Positions 56,201-64,000 of a DNA stretch of 64,000 bases are shown in pieces. The stretch covers positions 62,001 through 126,000 of the forward strand of contig SAUG01000072.1 in the NCBI GenBank assembly GCA_011316305.1, given 5' to 3'. Position numbers and translations under genes: made by a program. Position 1 is the stretch's first letter. Each line of letters starts with the position of its first letter. Source of the stretch: Rusavskia elegans. Lineage: Eukaryota > Ascomycota > Lecanoromycetes > Teloschistales > Teloschistaceae. Under the pieces are notes generated by a model. The model made no database searches and was not told where the DNA came from. It was given only the letters and a program-made list of their open reading frames with translations.

Positions 56201-56232
56201 GTGATGATGGGAAGAAGAAGGTAGTGGGATAG
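50263..56232 (+). CDS. SLH1: SLH1/ASCC3-type tandem Ski2-like RNA helicase
   Basis: One uninterrupted exon of 1989 aa from the ATG at 50263 (the frame opens at 50233 with TTG only). A charged N-terminal region is followed by two full cassettes. The first has APTGAGKTDVAML near residue 304, DEVHMLHDERGAV, LSATLPNY and HHAGMPRSDR, then a Sec63 domain. The second has GSPTGSGKTVAAE near residue 1164, DEIHLLGGDRGPI, the variant STACANA where SAT is usual, HHAGLVEADR and a second Sec63 domain. Length and DEVH/DEIH pairing fit Slh1, the helicase of the RQT complex that splits stalled, ubiquitinated ribosomes. Brr2 is the main alternative but is longer and has a different N-terminus. Codon use is uniform throughout. 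Confidence 0.92.
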   Translation: MSPSTFSTESQWLAQVAAMREAIAGLKLDQTNGSMQPYGHDIVVDEEGTSESSGRDDIWDVSSEDDEDQYSSDLADGVEESTFDGDAGNNGSSEWFKNMCLGLAQRNVGLSDAELQEQITMLLSSDMRDEELQMTLADVVGYDDLDFVVDLIARRQDIAKFESQASRQTNGILDGLQSKEERELVLRQRDFEHKSTALRPAENREGALYPHVYKKHQTGNTLTAGGQKYGLPMGSVRHEAEKYEEYSIPAAEVGTLGAGRKLIEIAEMDGLCKRTFKGYKALNRMQSLVYPVAYRTSENMLICAPTGAGKTDVAMLAILNAISHNVEPNPIEEPDATSFTVKLEDFKIVYVAPMKALAAEITEKLGKRLAWLNIQVRELTGDMHLTKKEIVHTQIIVTTPEKWDVVTRKSTGDTELVQKVRLLIIDEVHMLHDERGAVLESLVARTERQVESTQSLIRIVGLSATLPNYIDVADFLKVNRMAGMFYFDASFRPVPLEQHFVGVKGKPGTRQSRDNIDQVAFEKVRDMLEQGHQVMVFVHSRKDTVLTARTFLRMAAEQACGELFDCQDVEGYCSAMKDLKQTKGREVRELAPQGVGTHHAGMPRSDRNKIEQLFASGHIKVLCCTATLAWGVNLPAAAVIIKGTQLYSAQEGKFVDLGILDVLQIFGRAGRPQFQATGIGFICTTSDKLSHYLSAVTQQQPIESRFSRKLIDNLNAEVALGTVTSVPEAVQWLGYSYLFVRMQRNPYAYGIDWAEIRDDPYLVQRRRKLVIDSARVLQQSQMIIFNETTEELRAKDVGRIASQYYVLQTSIEIFNSMMSPRANEADILKMIAMSGEFDNIQSRDNESKELSKLKEEASPCDVAGGIDTAHAKTNILLQSYISRARLEDFALVSDSAYVSQNAARICRALFMIALNRRWGHQCSVLLSLCISIEKQLWSFQHPFHQFDLPQPILKNLDEKTSLSSIENLRDLEPAEIGQLVHNRGMGNKISNILDNFPTLTVECEIAPLNRDVLRIHLFITPEFRWNDRHHGTSESYWIWVENSETSEIYHHEYFILSRKKLYDDHELNFTIPLSDPLPTQIYVRAMSDRWLGAETVTPVSFQHLIRPDTESVYTDLLDLQPLSVAALKNPLLEEIYGQRFQFFNPMQTQIFHTLYHTSANVLLGSPTGSGKTVAAELAMWWAFREKPGSKVVYIAPMKALVRERVQDWRKRLTKQMGLKLVELTGDNTPDTRTIRDADIIITTPEKWDGISRSWQTRGYVRQVSLVVIDEIHLLGGDRGPILEIIVSRMNYIASQTKGSVRLVGMSTACANAMDLGNWLGVKEGLFNFRHSVRPVPLEIFIDGFPEQRGFCPLMQSMNRPTFLAIKTHSPDKPVIVFVASRRQTRLTAKDLVNLCGMEDNPRRFVKMSEDDLQLNLSRVKDEALREALSFGIGLHHAGLVEADRQLAEELFANNKIQVLIATSTLAWGVNLPAHLVVVKGTQFFDAKIEGYKDMDLTDVLQMLGRAGRPQFDSSGIARIFTQDAKKDFYKHFLHTGFPVESSLHNVLDNHLGAEVSAGTIATKQDALDYLTWTFFFRRLHKNPSYYGLEISAEEHNTIAAQQLANDYMVEIVDKSLEELAESECIALHPNGDVDSTPLGKIMSYYYLSHKTIRHLIRHAKRDARFEDVLSWMCGATEFDELPVRHNEDLINAELSTNLPIQADALGLPMWDPHVKAFLLLQAHFSRVDLPISDYVGDLNSVLDQSIRIIQASIDVLTELGFLSSCTMMMTLLQCVKSARWPDDGPLAILPGVDLEKERQRHEAGNKNQPRSLTEIHTLSKPILHTIFNNIGISPDMYPQAHKTIAILPSLKPDITNISALGLTVAISRINPVIQPDYHIYAPKFPKAQTEGFFVLVTDPTNGEILALKRVSWPIAAAGEQDRLRNHHPPRPQTVMAKAVFNMKPEARERKVEVLVVSDAYVGMVWRVSGVEVPAAPIGDGDDGKKKVVG

Positions 56233-56788
56233 GAAGGAAGGGATGTAGTATAGTCAATTTACTACAGACAGTACATGAATTTATTCAGATGAATCGAGGC
56301 AAATGAGTAATGACTATGTCTTCAAGTTTCTCGAAAGCTAATCTAATCGTTTGTTTCAAAGTACAGAACGAGTTTTCTCGTGCAGTAAGAGAAGACTCGC
56401 CGCTGCCTTCCTCTCCATCTCTATGTTGCAAAATGGATATCTCTACGCTAATGCCGCTCGCTCGCTCACAATGCTGCATGACCGTTCAATAGAGTGATAC
56501 ACTTTTCCCCAATCCAAAGATACTCCAGAAAGATAGCAAATTGATAGCCACGGATTGGATGTGACCGATAGACGCTATGGTTTTCGTGCCGTCAGAACCC
56601 GCCGACGAGCCAATACTACTGCTGCTCGCCTTTTCCAGAAATGCAAGCCTGTTTTAGATTTTCGCTAGATGCGCAAAATGTCGAGAGGAAGAAAAATGGG
56701 ATATGCTGATGGGGGATGAGACATGTCGTGTGATGATGTTGCTGAGAACTACCTTGGGAGAGCGAGGGGAAATATCTCCCTCTAAAGC
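56233..56788. other. Intergenic between convergent genes
   Basis: 3' flanks of SLH1 and RCC1; nothing recognised. Confidence 0.5.
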
Positions 56789-58576
56789 TCAAGAGTTGTG
56801 GCGGGGCCGTTCTGCGAGGGCACCGGACATCATCGCATTTTGATTGTTTGAAGGACCCTCGCCGTTGTCCGGTTTGTCGGAGACAGGATCGATGTCGTAG
56901 GCAGGAGCAGTTAGGATCGAGTATTGGCCGCCGGCGCCAGCCCAGTCCAGCTTCTTATCTCGGGTAGCGGTATTGTCGATCAGAGTGGGGACGGTGATGT
57001 CGTTCGTGGTGCCTTGTCCGCATTGGTAGTTGGCGCTGAAGCCCCAGCTATAGGCTTTGCCTTGCTCGGTAATGGCGATAGAGTGATCAGTACCCGCAGC
57101 GACAGTGACGCAGTCTTTGATACCGGGAACCTGAGTCGGACGCATGAGAATGCGGGCTTGGCCTCTTGCATCGCGAACGATGTGGTCTTCTGGCACGGTG
57201 GACACATCGAGGCCAGTCTGGCTACCATCGAAGCGGCCCCAGATAAGACATTTGCCATTCTCGGTGGCACAGAGAGAGTGGTGAGTCCCTCCAGCTATCT
57301 GGGTAACAACGTCATCATCGAATTTGAGGTTCTGTACGACAGTCGGGGATATGATGACCGCATTGTCTTCACCAGCGTTGTCAAAAATCCCAGTGCCACC
57401 AAAGGAGTTGACCCCCCAAGACCAGACTTGGTCATTAGAATCGATAGCGAAGGAGTGATCAGCCCCGCAGGCAATGTAGCGGATGTTCTTGCCCCTAGAC
57501 CGGAGGAGAGCTGGGTTGAGTGAGTCGTGGCGCATGCGTTCCATCATGCGATAGCCAAGTTGCATCTGCTGACCAGAGCCCCAAGTGTAGACAACGCCTT
57601 TATTATCGAGAGCCAGCGCATGATTGTTTCCAGATGCAATGTCGACGATCTTGCTAAGCTTTGGAAGCAGAACAGGTGTGGGTTGCACAAGAGTGTCTTT
57701 GCTAAACCCCAGAATGCCTTCGTTGCTCTAGATATACAGTCAACATACAACATGGCAGAAACAAAGCGCTACATAGGGATGACTTACTCGGAAAGTACCC
57801 CATCCAAAGACTCTCCCATCATCTGTCAAAGCCAAAGTATGGCTATCGCCGGCAGAGAGCTTGGTAACGACAGTGCCCTCGGGAAAGGTCGTGATAGGTC
57901 CAGGAGTGGTTTCCTTTGGGTTGAGGCCTGCGTTGTCTTCGTCGTCGCTGTCTTCGTCCATGTCACGCAGGCCACCCTCCCATTGTGTATCGCGTCCGAG
58001 CGCTCCTTGATCGTTGACACCCCAAGTCAAAACTGTACCGTCACGAGTGAGAGCGGCCACATGCATTCCACCACACGCGATATGAATGACCCCAACCTTG
58101 TCAGCCGGAAGATTCGCATTGAGACGGGGCCGCTTCACGTCAATGGCGTTCTTTGCGGCGCCAAGTCCAAGCTCGCCGGAAGAGCCTTCGCCAAAGACAT
58201 AGACGTGAAGCGGGGAGTTGGGTGGTTCGTTGATGACAACTTTGGACTTGGCCTTGGGGGCTGCCTTGGGGGCCGATGTGGGTGCTGCTTTGGGTGCTGC
58301 TTTCAGGGCCGACTTGAGAGTCTGCTTCTTATCGCCGTTTGCTTCGGTCTTGGGACGCTTGGCAGGAGATGGTTTGCTGGCGCTGCTATCAGCGGCATCA
58401 GCGGTCTTACGCTTCTTGGGTGACCGCTCAGCTGCAGAGGTAGTCGGGGCTCCTCCTGGCAGGTTCGGAAAGATTGAATTGGGTGCTGGTGCCGCCTTGG
58501 CCTTGGCAGCAGTGGATTTGGTCTTCTTAGCCGTCGTCGTCGTAGCTTTAGCAGTCGCGGCAGAGACTCTCGGCAT
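56789..58576 (-). CDS. RCC1-type Ran guanine nucleotide exchange factor
   Basis: Two exons on the complement, 57788..58576 and 56789..57727, give 575 aa. The 60-bp intron (GTAAGT...TCTAG) joins GWGTFR to SNEGILGF in phase. The N-terminal 130 residues are Lys/Ala/Pro-rich with basic nuclear localisation clusters (SPKKRKTAD, SPAKRPKTE). Seven RCC1-repeat blades follow, with repeated AxG..H..AL and W-G-x-N-x-x-G elements (VYVFGEGSSGELGLG, AALTRDGTVLTWGVNDQG, VWSWGVNSFGGTG). An acidic insert (MDEDSDDEDN) interrupts one blade. Yeast Prp20 and S. pombe Pim1 are the orthologues that load Ran with GTP on chromatin. The frame is open to an ATG at 58777, which would give 642 aa; the shorter start looks more natural. 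Confidence 0.92.
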
Positions 58577-59143
58577 TGTTGTTTGCTCTTGGATTTTCTT
58601 GGTCTTTTGGAGGACACGGGCAGAGCGACGAGGTTCCTGAGCTTGCTGAGGTTTTTGGGTGGTCGTGTTTACATTCTTTAGCGCAGCCGATGAGGTTAGC
58701 CGCAAATCCTTGTGCAGATCGACCGGGCCGCGACTCACCGACATGGCCGCTATGCAAGACCTGGCCCACCGAAGCATCGATAACTTGACAGCCTGATGCT
58801 GGATGGATGGAGTTTGGATGACAGTGATAGTACTTGCTACCAGAGCAAGGAAGGTGAAGGATGCGGGACGTCTAGCTGATGGAGTCCTGAAGACACCCGG
58901 GGAAAATATGAATGTGATTGTGATTGATTGTACAGTGATATGGTGAGGGAATGACCGTTATGGCGAGGATATGTATGAATGTGATGAGAGGATTTCAGGA
59001 ATGTGGCTTCTTATACACCAGTAGGAGAAAGTGGCAGGCTGCGACCTGGAACGCTAGTGTTTGCAGTACATTCATTGTTGTTCTTCTTGGCCAATACTGC
59101 CGTACTATTGTCCAATACAACACAATATGTCATGACTCAGAGT
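58577..59143. other. Intergenic between same-strand genes
   Basis: RCC1 upstream region (which may hold an N-terminal extension to 58777) and the ARL1 3' flank. No other gene is supported. Confidence 0.5.
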
Positions 59144-59902
59144 TCACGGTTTGCTGCCATCCTGTTAACCAGAACATATGTCTGTTATGTAGGACTGAAC
59201 ATGGACCTACCACGAGCCAATCCATCCCTTCTTCAACGCCTTTACCATCGACCGCCGAGCAGGCGACTATGCTCCAATTCCGGTCCCTTAATTCGCCTAG
59301 ATGTAGAGCTTCCGAGATATCACCAGCTCCTTTTGCACCGGGTTGATCTTGTTTGTTCGCAAACACCAAAAGTGCAGCATCCCGGAGTTCATCTTCATTG
59401 AGCATCGCCGCTAGCTCCTCTGATGCTGTGCCCAAGCGGTCTATATCGGTAGAATCAATGACGAATATGACTGCTGCTGTATTTGCATAGTAACATCGCC
59501 AGTACGGTCGTATTGACGTTTGCCCTCCTAGGTCCTGTGATGACGTGTCAATACCGGAAGCATCCTACCGCTTCAACCAAGGACCTCAGTCAACATACCC
59601 ACACATTGAAATTGAGATTCTTATAAGTCACGGACTCAACATTGAAGCCTATTGTAGGTATTGTCGTGACAACTTCGCCGATCTGCCATGAGCTAAGTAC
59701 TCTGGTCTACAGGTCGGCACAAGGATCATCCCACCTTGAGCCGGTAGAGCAACGTCGTCTTCCCCGCGTTGTCCTGTGTGACGATTTAATGATGTGAGAT
59801 GGGTCCGTCACGAGCGATCTAGCATACAAGTCCTAGTATCAGAATGCGTATCTCCTTCTTCGACCAGAAGCCAGATAATATCCTTGAGATTGAGCCACCC
59901 AT
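59144..59902 (-). CDS. ARL1: ARF-like GTPase Arl1
   Basis: Five exons on the complement, 59828..59902, 59735..59773, 59599..59682, 59211..59534 and 59144..59161, give 179 aa. All junctions are in phase. The start [12 protein letters not shown] carries Gly2 for N-myristoylation. The P-loop GLDNAGKT is rebuilt across intron 1, switch [12 protein letters not shown] lies in exon 3, switch [15 protein letters not shown] across intron 3, and the NKQD motif in [10 protein letters not shown]. Arl1 acts at the trans-Golgi, recruiting GRIP-domain golgins. The final exon (DGSKP) is the weakest call: reading through the last donor instead gives a longer tail ending at 59130. Confidence 0.9.
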
Positions 59903-60252
59903 GCTGAATCTGGTTATGTTGAGAGCTCGATCGTGGTCAACGTAAGCGCCAACATTGTAAAAGTAATGTGCAGGACTTTGATCTCGAGTAACTAGTATCC
60001 GGAATGCTCCTGCTCAGTAGCTAGTTGTCATGCGGACTATTTATTCATGTGGCTGGTGAAATGGATATCCAACTAGAAGTCGGACAGCCTAACGGGCTCG
60101 TCTAATTTAAAATGCCCTGCAGCCGCCTGCTTCCGTCCCGTCCCGGCGCCCGTCGAAACACCGCGTAAGGCTGGCTCATTCACGGTTCAATGAATTTGCA
60201 ACATCAAGGGCAGCCTCGTTGACGAACGCTATTGATCTCTTGGATAGTCAAT
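59903..60252. other. Divergent promoter region, ARL1/ARP8
   Basis: 350 bp between the two start codons; nothing recognised. Confidence 0.5.
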
Positions 60253-62707
60253 ATGGTGGGAAAGAAATCTGGCAAGGCCCTCCTTCGGGAGGAAGGCAGG
60301 TTACCCATCTCACAACATCCTACTGTTCAACCTCTGCAATGGACTTTAGACACCTTTACAACAACTCTAGTCGCTAACAGGTTATGCCAGGCTTGGAGAG
60401 GACGGATAACAACATGGATCTCACGACGTGGCCCCAAGTGAACATGATCAACCAGAAAAACTATTACACGTAAGTCTTGGTGCTCGTCGTGATCTTTAAT
60501 AAGATCACCGTTGTTTAGGAAGTTGGCAGCTGCCATGTTTCATAGCAATCTGCTTTGTGATTACTAGCTTCTTTCATCTTAATCGGATTCGTTGTGCCGG
60601 CCTGCTAAAATTGGTCCTTTCTTAGAGAATATCTTAAAAGAGATGATCAAATTCTCCCGCTTCGCCTTCAGCAGGAGGAACGCCGCAACCGTATGACCAC
60701 GAATGCCAAGGATAGAGACCGAGCGTTAGCCCAGTTCAAGCCTGGTGAGCTGCCTGTGCCTGACATCGAAATGGATTTGGACGACGATGTCGGAATGGAC
60801 GAAGGAAGTGGTCTTGTCGGTCAAGATGCTCTGGGATCCAAGATCATCGTCATCCATCCTGGAAGCCAAAATCTGCGTATCGGTCTCGCTAGTGATGCTT
60901 TGCCCAAGACCGTCCCCATGGTCATCGCCAGAAGATCGACGACCAACGAATCTGAAGAGGGCGGAGGAGAACCGAGACCGAAACGTCTCAAGCTCGATAA
61001 CGACAGTCCGATGGAGCCAGAGAAGATGTTTGGCGACGAGGTAGGTACACCGGTAAGTGCCACGAAAACGAGGCTAAACTCAACCAGTTCGCCAGCCAAT
61101 ACGCTACCATGTGTACTGAGTTGAAGATCCACATGCGTAGTCACAAACGAAGAGTTCTGCCAAACTCAAAGGAGCTTATCGTCAACTACAACAAGCGGAC
61201 GCCTCCAGAAACCATCTCTGAGCATAATGATCCTCTGCGCATCGACTGGACAGAAATACCCAACGATCCTCGGAGAGCACCCACGTTCGTCACAGGTAAA
61301 GATGCGCTCAGGATTCCTGACTCTTCTAATCCAAAGTATAAGCTTTTCTGGCCATTGCGTCAAGGCTGGTATAACGAGCATGACTATGATGAGAAAAGGG
61401 TTCTATACGACGACATTGCCGTCATTATTGAAGAGGCCATCAAAATGCAGCTAAATATCCCCCGAAAAAAAGACTGGATGCAATATGGCTGTGTTTTTGT
61501 CGTGCCAGACCTTTACGAAAGACGATACGTGACTCAGATCCTTCGCATGCTCCTACGAGATTTTGGCTTCGCACGGGTCTGCTTTATCCAGGAGAGCCTT
61601 GCTGCTACTTTTGGAGCAGGATACACGAGTGCTTGTGTGGTCGATATAGGAGCTCAGAAGACCTCAGTGTGCTGTGTCGAAGAAGGAATGTGTTTGGAAA
61701 ATTCACGGATCAACCTTAAGTACGGTGGGGCCGATGTGACCGAGACCTTTATCAAGATGATGTTATTCGATCACTTCCCCTATTCCGAAATCAATCTGAA
61801 CCGACGCTACGATTTTTTGCTGGCGGAAGAAATCAAGATCAAATTCTGTACATTGAATGAGGGCGATGTCAGCCCACAACCGGCTGATTTCCACTTGAGA
61901 GCTTCTGGCCAACCTACGCGAAAGTACTTTTTCAAGACATACGATGAGATACTTCTGGCACCGCAAGGCTATTTTCGACCTTCGATCTTCGACCATTCGT
62001 GGAAACTACGGGATCGCCGAAGGATCATCGATCGGTCACGGGATCTCTACGATGGTTCCCCGAACGATCCAACATCGACGGCGCAGTCGGCCATCATCGC
62101 GATGACTGCTCCTCCACCGCCTCTGAACAGCCTTGCTAGCAACGGCTACGGGGACGGGCTCGACGGTATGGCCGTGTCGACGCCCGCTCGCCAGCTGCCG
62201 AACCCTCTGCAAAAGTTTTCCGAGCAGGAGCGAACTTCTCATTCCGCCATCAGCTCTCCAGCTCCAGACGACGATGATACCCCAGCACCTCAAGGCGAGG
62301 GTGAGACCAACGGGATAAAGAACGAACTAGATCCCTCGCTCCGGGACGACGTGTTGCCCATTGCTCCTTTGGACGTCGCCATCTTGACATCGATCGTACA
62401 TGGCGCTCGTAACGACGACCGTAAAACCAGAGATTTCCTTGGCGGCATCATGGTAATTGGCGGAGGCTCTCAGGTACCAGGCTTTTACGCGTACTTGGAA
62501 GAGAGGTTGAAAGAATCAAGACCAGGGTTCGCAAAAGATGTCATGATCGGCACTCCGCCTAGGGAGCTGGATCCGCAAGGGGTCGTATGGAAAGGGGGCA
62601 GTGTGTTTGGCAAGCTTCGGCAAACGAACGACAGCTGGATCAACAAGATAGAGCACGATAGGCTGGGGGCCAGGGTCCTGGCCTATAAACTCATGTGGGC
62701 ATGGTAG
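60253..62707 (+). CDS. ARP8: Actin-related protein 8, INO80 chromatin remodeller subunit
   Basis: Exons 60253..60295, 60391..60469, 60626..61040 and 61088..62707 give 718 aa. Rebuilt junctions read MVGKKSGKALLREEG, LERTDNNMDLTTWPQ, NYYTEYLKRDDQ and MFGDE to FASQYA. The first intron needs a GC donor (GAAG then GCAGGT); no GT donor there keeps the frame. Actin-fold elements include IIVIHPGSQNLRIGLAS, CVVDIGAQKTSVCCVEEG, LKYGGADVTETF and GGIMVIGGGSQVPGF. A disordered Pro/Ser-rich insert (about 440-510) precedes the last actin subdomain, and the C-terminus ends KLMWAW. Arp8 with Arp4 and actin forms the INO80 module that senses linker DNA. A second in-frame donor 12 nt downstream (61053) could add VGTP. 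Confidence 0.92.
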
Positions 62708-63044
62708 CTCTACCGACAACCGGAGGAGATCTTTTCCTACGCAGGTGAGAGCATCTCGCACGACAAATGTGAGATGGCAGGCTCAGGAGGCATCTTTTGT
62801 TCGATTACTGTATTGGCATAATTCCGCCTCGTCTCACCAATTCGATTTGTAACATCGCAGATCTCCTTAGTTCCCCTCCCCTCCTCACCCTCTCAGACCC
62901 CTCACCGAAACCAAAACCTTCTGGTGCCTTCGCAACAATGATTCCTCCATAGACCATTCAATCACTCGCACTCAAAACATAAGACCCAACAACACGTAAT
63001 TTACACTTCCAATCCATAATCCCAACACCAACACCACCACCACA
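62708..63044. other. Intergenic between same-strand genes
   Basis: ARP8 3' flank and a C-rich upstream region of the GFA-domain gene; nothing else seen. Confidence 0.5.
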
Positions 63045-64000
63045 ATGCCACCCACAACCCTATCCCTCTCCTGCGCCTGCCAGACCATAACCGGCACCAT
63101 CACCATCCCCCTCTCCGATTCCAACTCCAACTCCAACTCCAACCCCAGCACCCCCCTCCCCCTCGAGTTCTGCCACTGCACCAAATGCCGGCACTCAAGC
63201 GGCCAACTCGCAATCTCCTGCTTCACCTGCCCCCGCGCCCCCAACAACGGCCCGCCAACCCTGCAAATCACATCGAAAACGCAACCCACCGCATACAAAA
63301 CCTCCGAGGAACTGATCCGCTATTTCTGCCACAAATGTGGCGCGTCGATATACATGCATGCTGTTGAGAGCGGCGACATTGAGGTTTGCAGTGGGGTGTT
63401 GGGGCAGGTTGATGGGGACGTTGAGGGGGGAATTGAGAGGTTGGTGAGGTTCAAGCAGCATATTTTTGTAGAGAGCACGCGGGATGGAGGGATGAGTGCG
63501 TGGATCGAGGGGCCGAGGTGGAAGGGCTGGGCGGAGAAGAGCGAGGTGTTCTCGGTGGCGAACGCGGATGAGAAAGGGATTTTGGAGCAACGGGGTGGAG
63601 CAGAGACGAAGGGGAAGAGGAGGTTGCAAGGTTATTGTCATTGTCGGGGGGTGGAATTCTATATTACGCCGCCCGATGACGACGAGACTGAGAATAATGT
63701 ATCTTCACCCCCCCCGTACCCAATCTTCCATTCCTCCTTATCCCTCCCGTTCTTATTCTCATTCTCACATACACTCAGGAGTCAAAATCATCGCAATCCC
63801 AATCCCAATCCCAAACCCAGACAGCAGACAAATGGTGGCTCCGCGCCTCGGGCACAAGATACCTCGCCGGTCTCTGCGCCTGCAATTCCTGCCGTCTAGC
63901 CACGGGCTACGATCTCCAAGCTTGGGCATTCGTGCCCAAACCCCATATCCGACAGCTCGATGGGAAAGAGGTGGATTTCAAAGTGGGTACTTTAAAAACG
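63045..64000 (+). CDS. GFA/CENP-V-like zinc protein with two GFA-type halves, 3' truncated by window
   Basis: Exon 1 is 63045..63698 (218 codons) and exon 2 runs from 63779 past the window end. The 80-bp intron (GTATCT...CTCAG) is phase 0. The first half has the glutathione-dependent formaldehyde-activating (GFA) Cys pattern: SLSCACQTITG, EFCHCTKCRHSSG and RYFCHKCGASIY. A second set begins with GYCHCRGVEFYI and continues after the intron with CACNSCRLATGY, so the protein carries two GFA-like modules. Single-module relatives bind zinc; few have proven substrates. Hexamer-derived Ser/Asn and Ser/Gln tracts (near 63117-63150 and 63790-63825) interrupt each half. No stop is reached inside the window. 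Confidence 0.85.

Noticed and set aside
1..64000. CRISPR arrays, rRNA operons, tRNA genes, bacterial-type operons
   Set aside because: None seen by eye on either strand; tRNAs may be missed without a covariance search (tRNAscan-SE would decide).

Overview
The window is nuclear DNA from a filamentous ascomycete (Pezizomycotina, perhaps a dothideomycete or eurotiomycete; the class is a guess). It holds about 30 genes on both strands, interrupted by many short GT-AG introns of roughly 46-100 bp with clear CTAAC/CTGAC branch points. Typical filamentous-fungal families are present: a KapC-type bZIP factor, the DASH subunit Dad4, a Brl1/Brr6 envelope protein, a fungal TMEM16 and an NLR-like STAND protein. 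No bacterial-style operons, CRISPR arrays, rRNA or convincing tRNA genes were seen. Exon junctions below were worked out by hand from splice signals, reading phase and expected family sequence. Genes described as recognised were recognised from motifs and remembered family sequence, not from a database search.

Layout. 1-25.9 kb is conserved core: the SEC4-type Rab C-terminus, a putative mitochondrial protein, AFG2, an RNPS1-like SR protein, a secreted protein, kapC, ARP5, DAD4, IES6, GOT1, profilin, a large disordered protein, BRL1/BRR6, a small acidic protein and an alkyltransferase-like (ATL) DNA repair gene. 25.9-37.6 kb is an accessory island. It has an AT-rich relic, an intact hydrolase-NB-TPR NLR, an AT-hook gene on a shared divergent promoter, a decayed NFX1/ZNFX1-type SF1 helicase with several frame breaks, and gene-poor debris. 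37.6-64 kb returns to core genes: CWC26/BUD13, a TMEM16 scramblase, a metallophosphoesterase, cytochrome b2, an atypical Rab, a Cys-rich protein, YKT6, SLH1, RCC1, ARL1, ARP8 and a GFA/CENP-V-like protein running off the end.

Shared functions. Three INO80 remodeller subunits lie here: ARP5, IES6 (only about 1 kb from ARP5) and ARP8. Membrane-traffic genes are frequent (SEC4, GOT1, YKT6, ARL1, an atypical Rab), as are RNA and ribosome factors (AFG2, RNPS1-like, CWC26, SLH1). The island pairs a non-self-recognition type receptor with the remains of an RNA-surveillance type helicase and is the best place to look for unusual biology. Several genes (DAD4, ATL, GOT1, profilin, YKT6, ARL1) are so finely split that simple ORF calling misses them; they are reconstructed here exon by exon.
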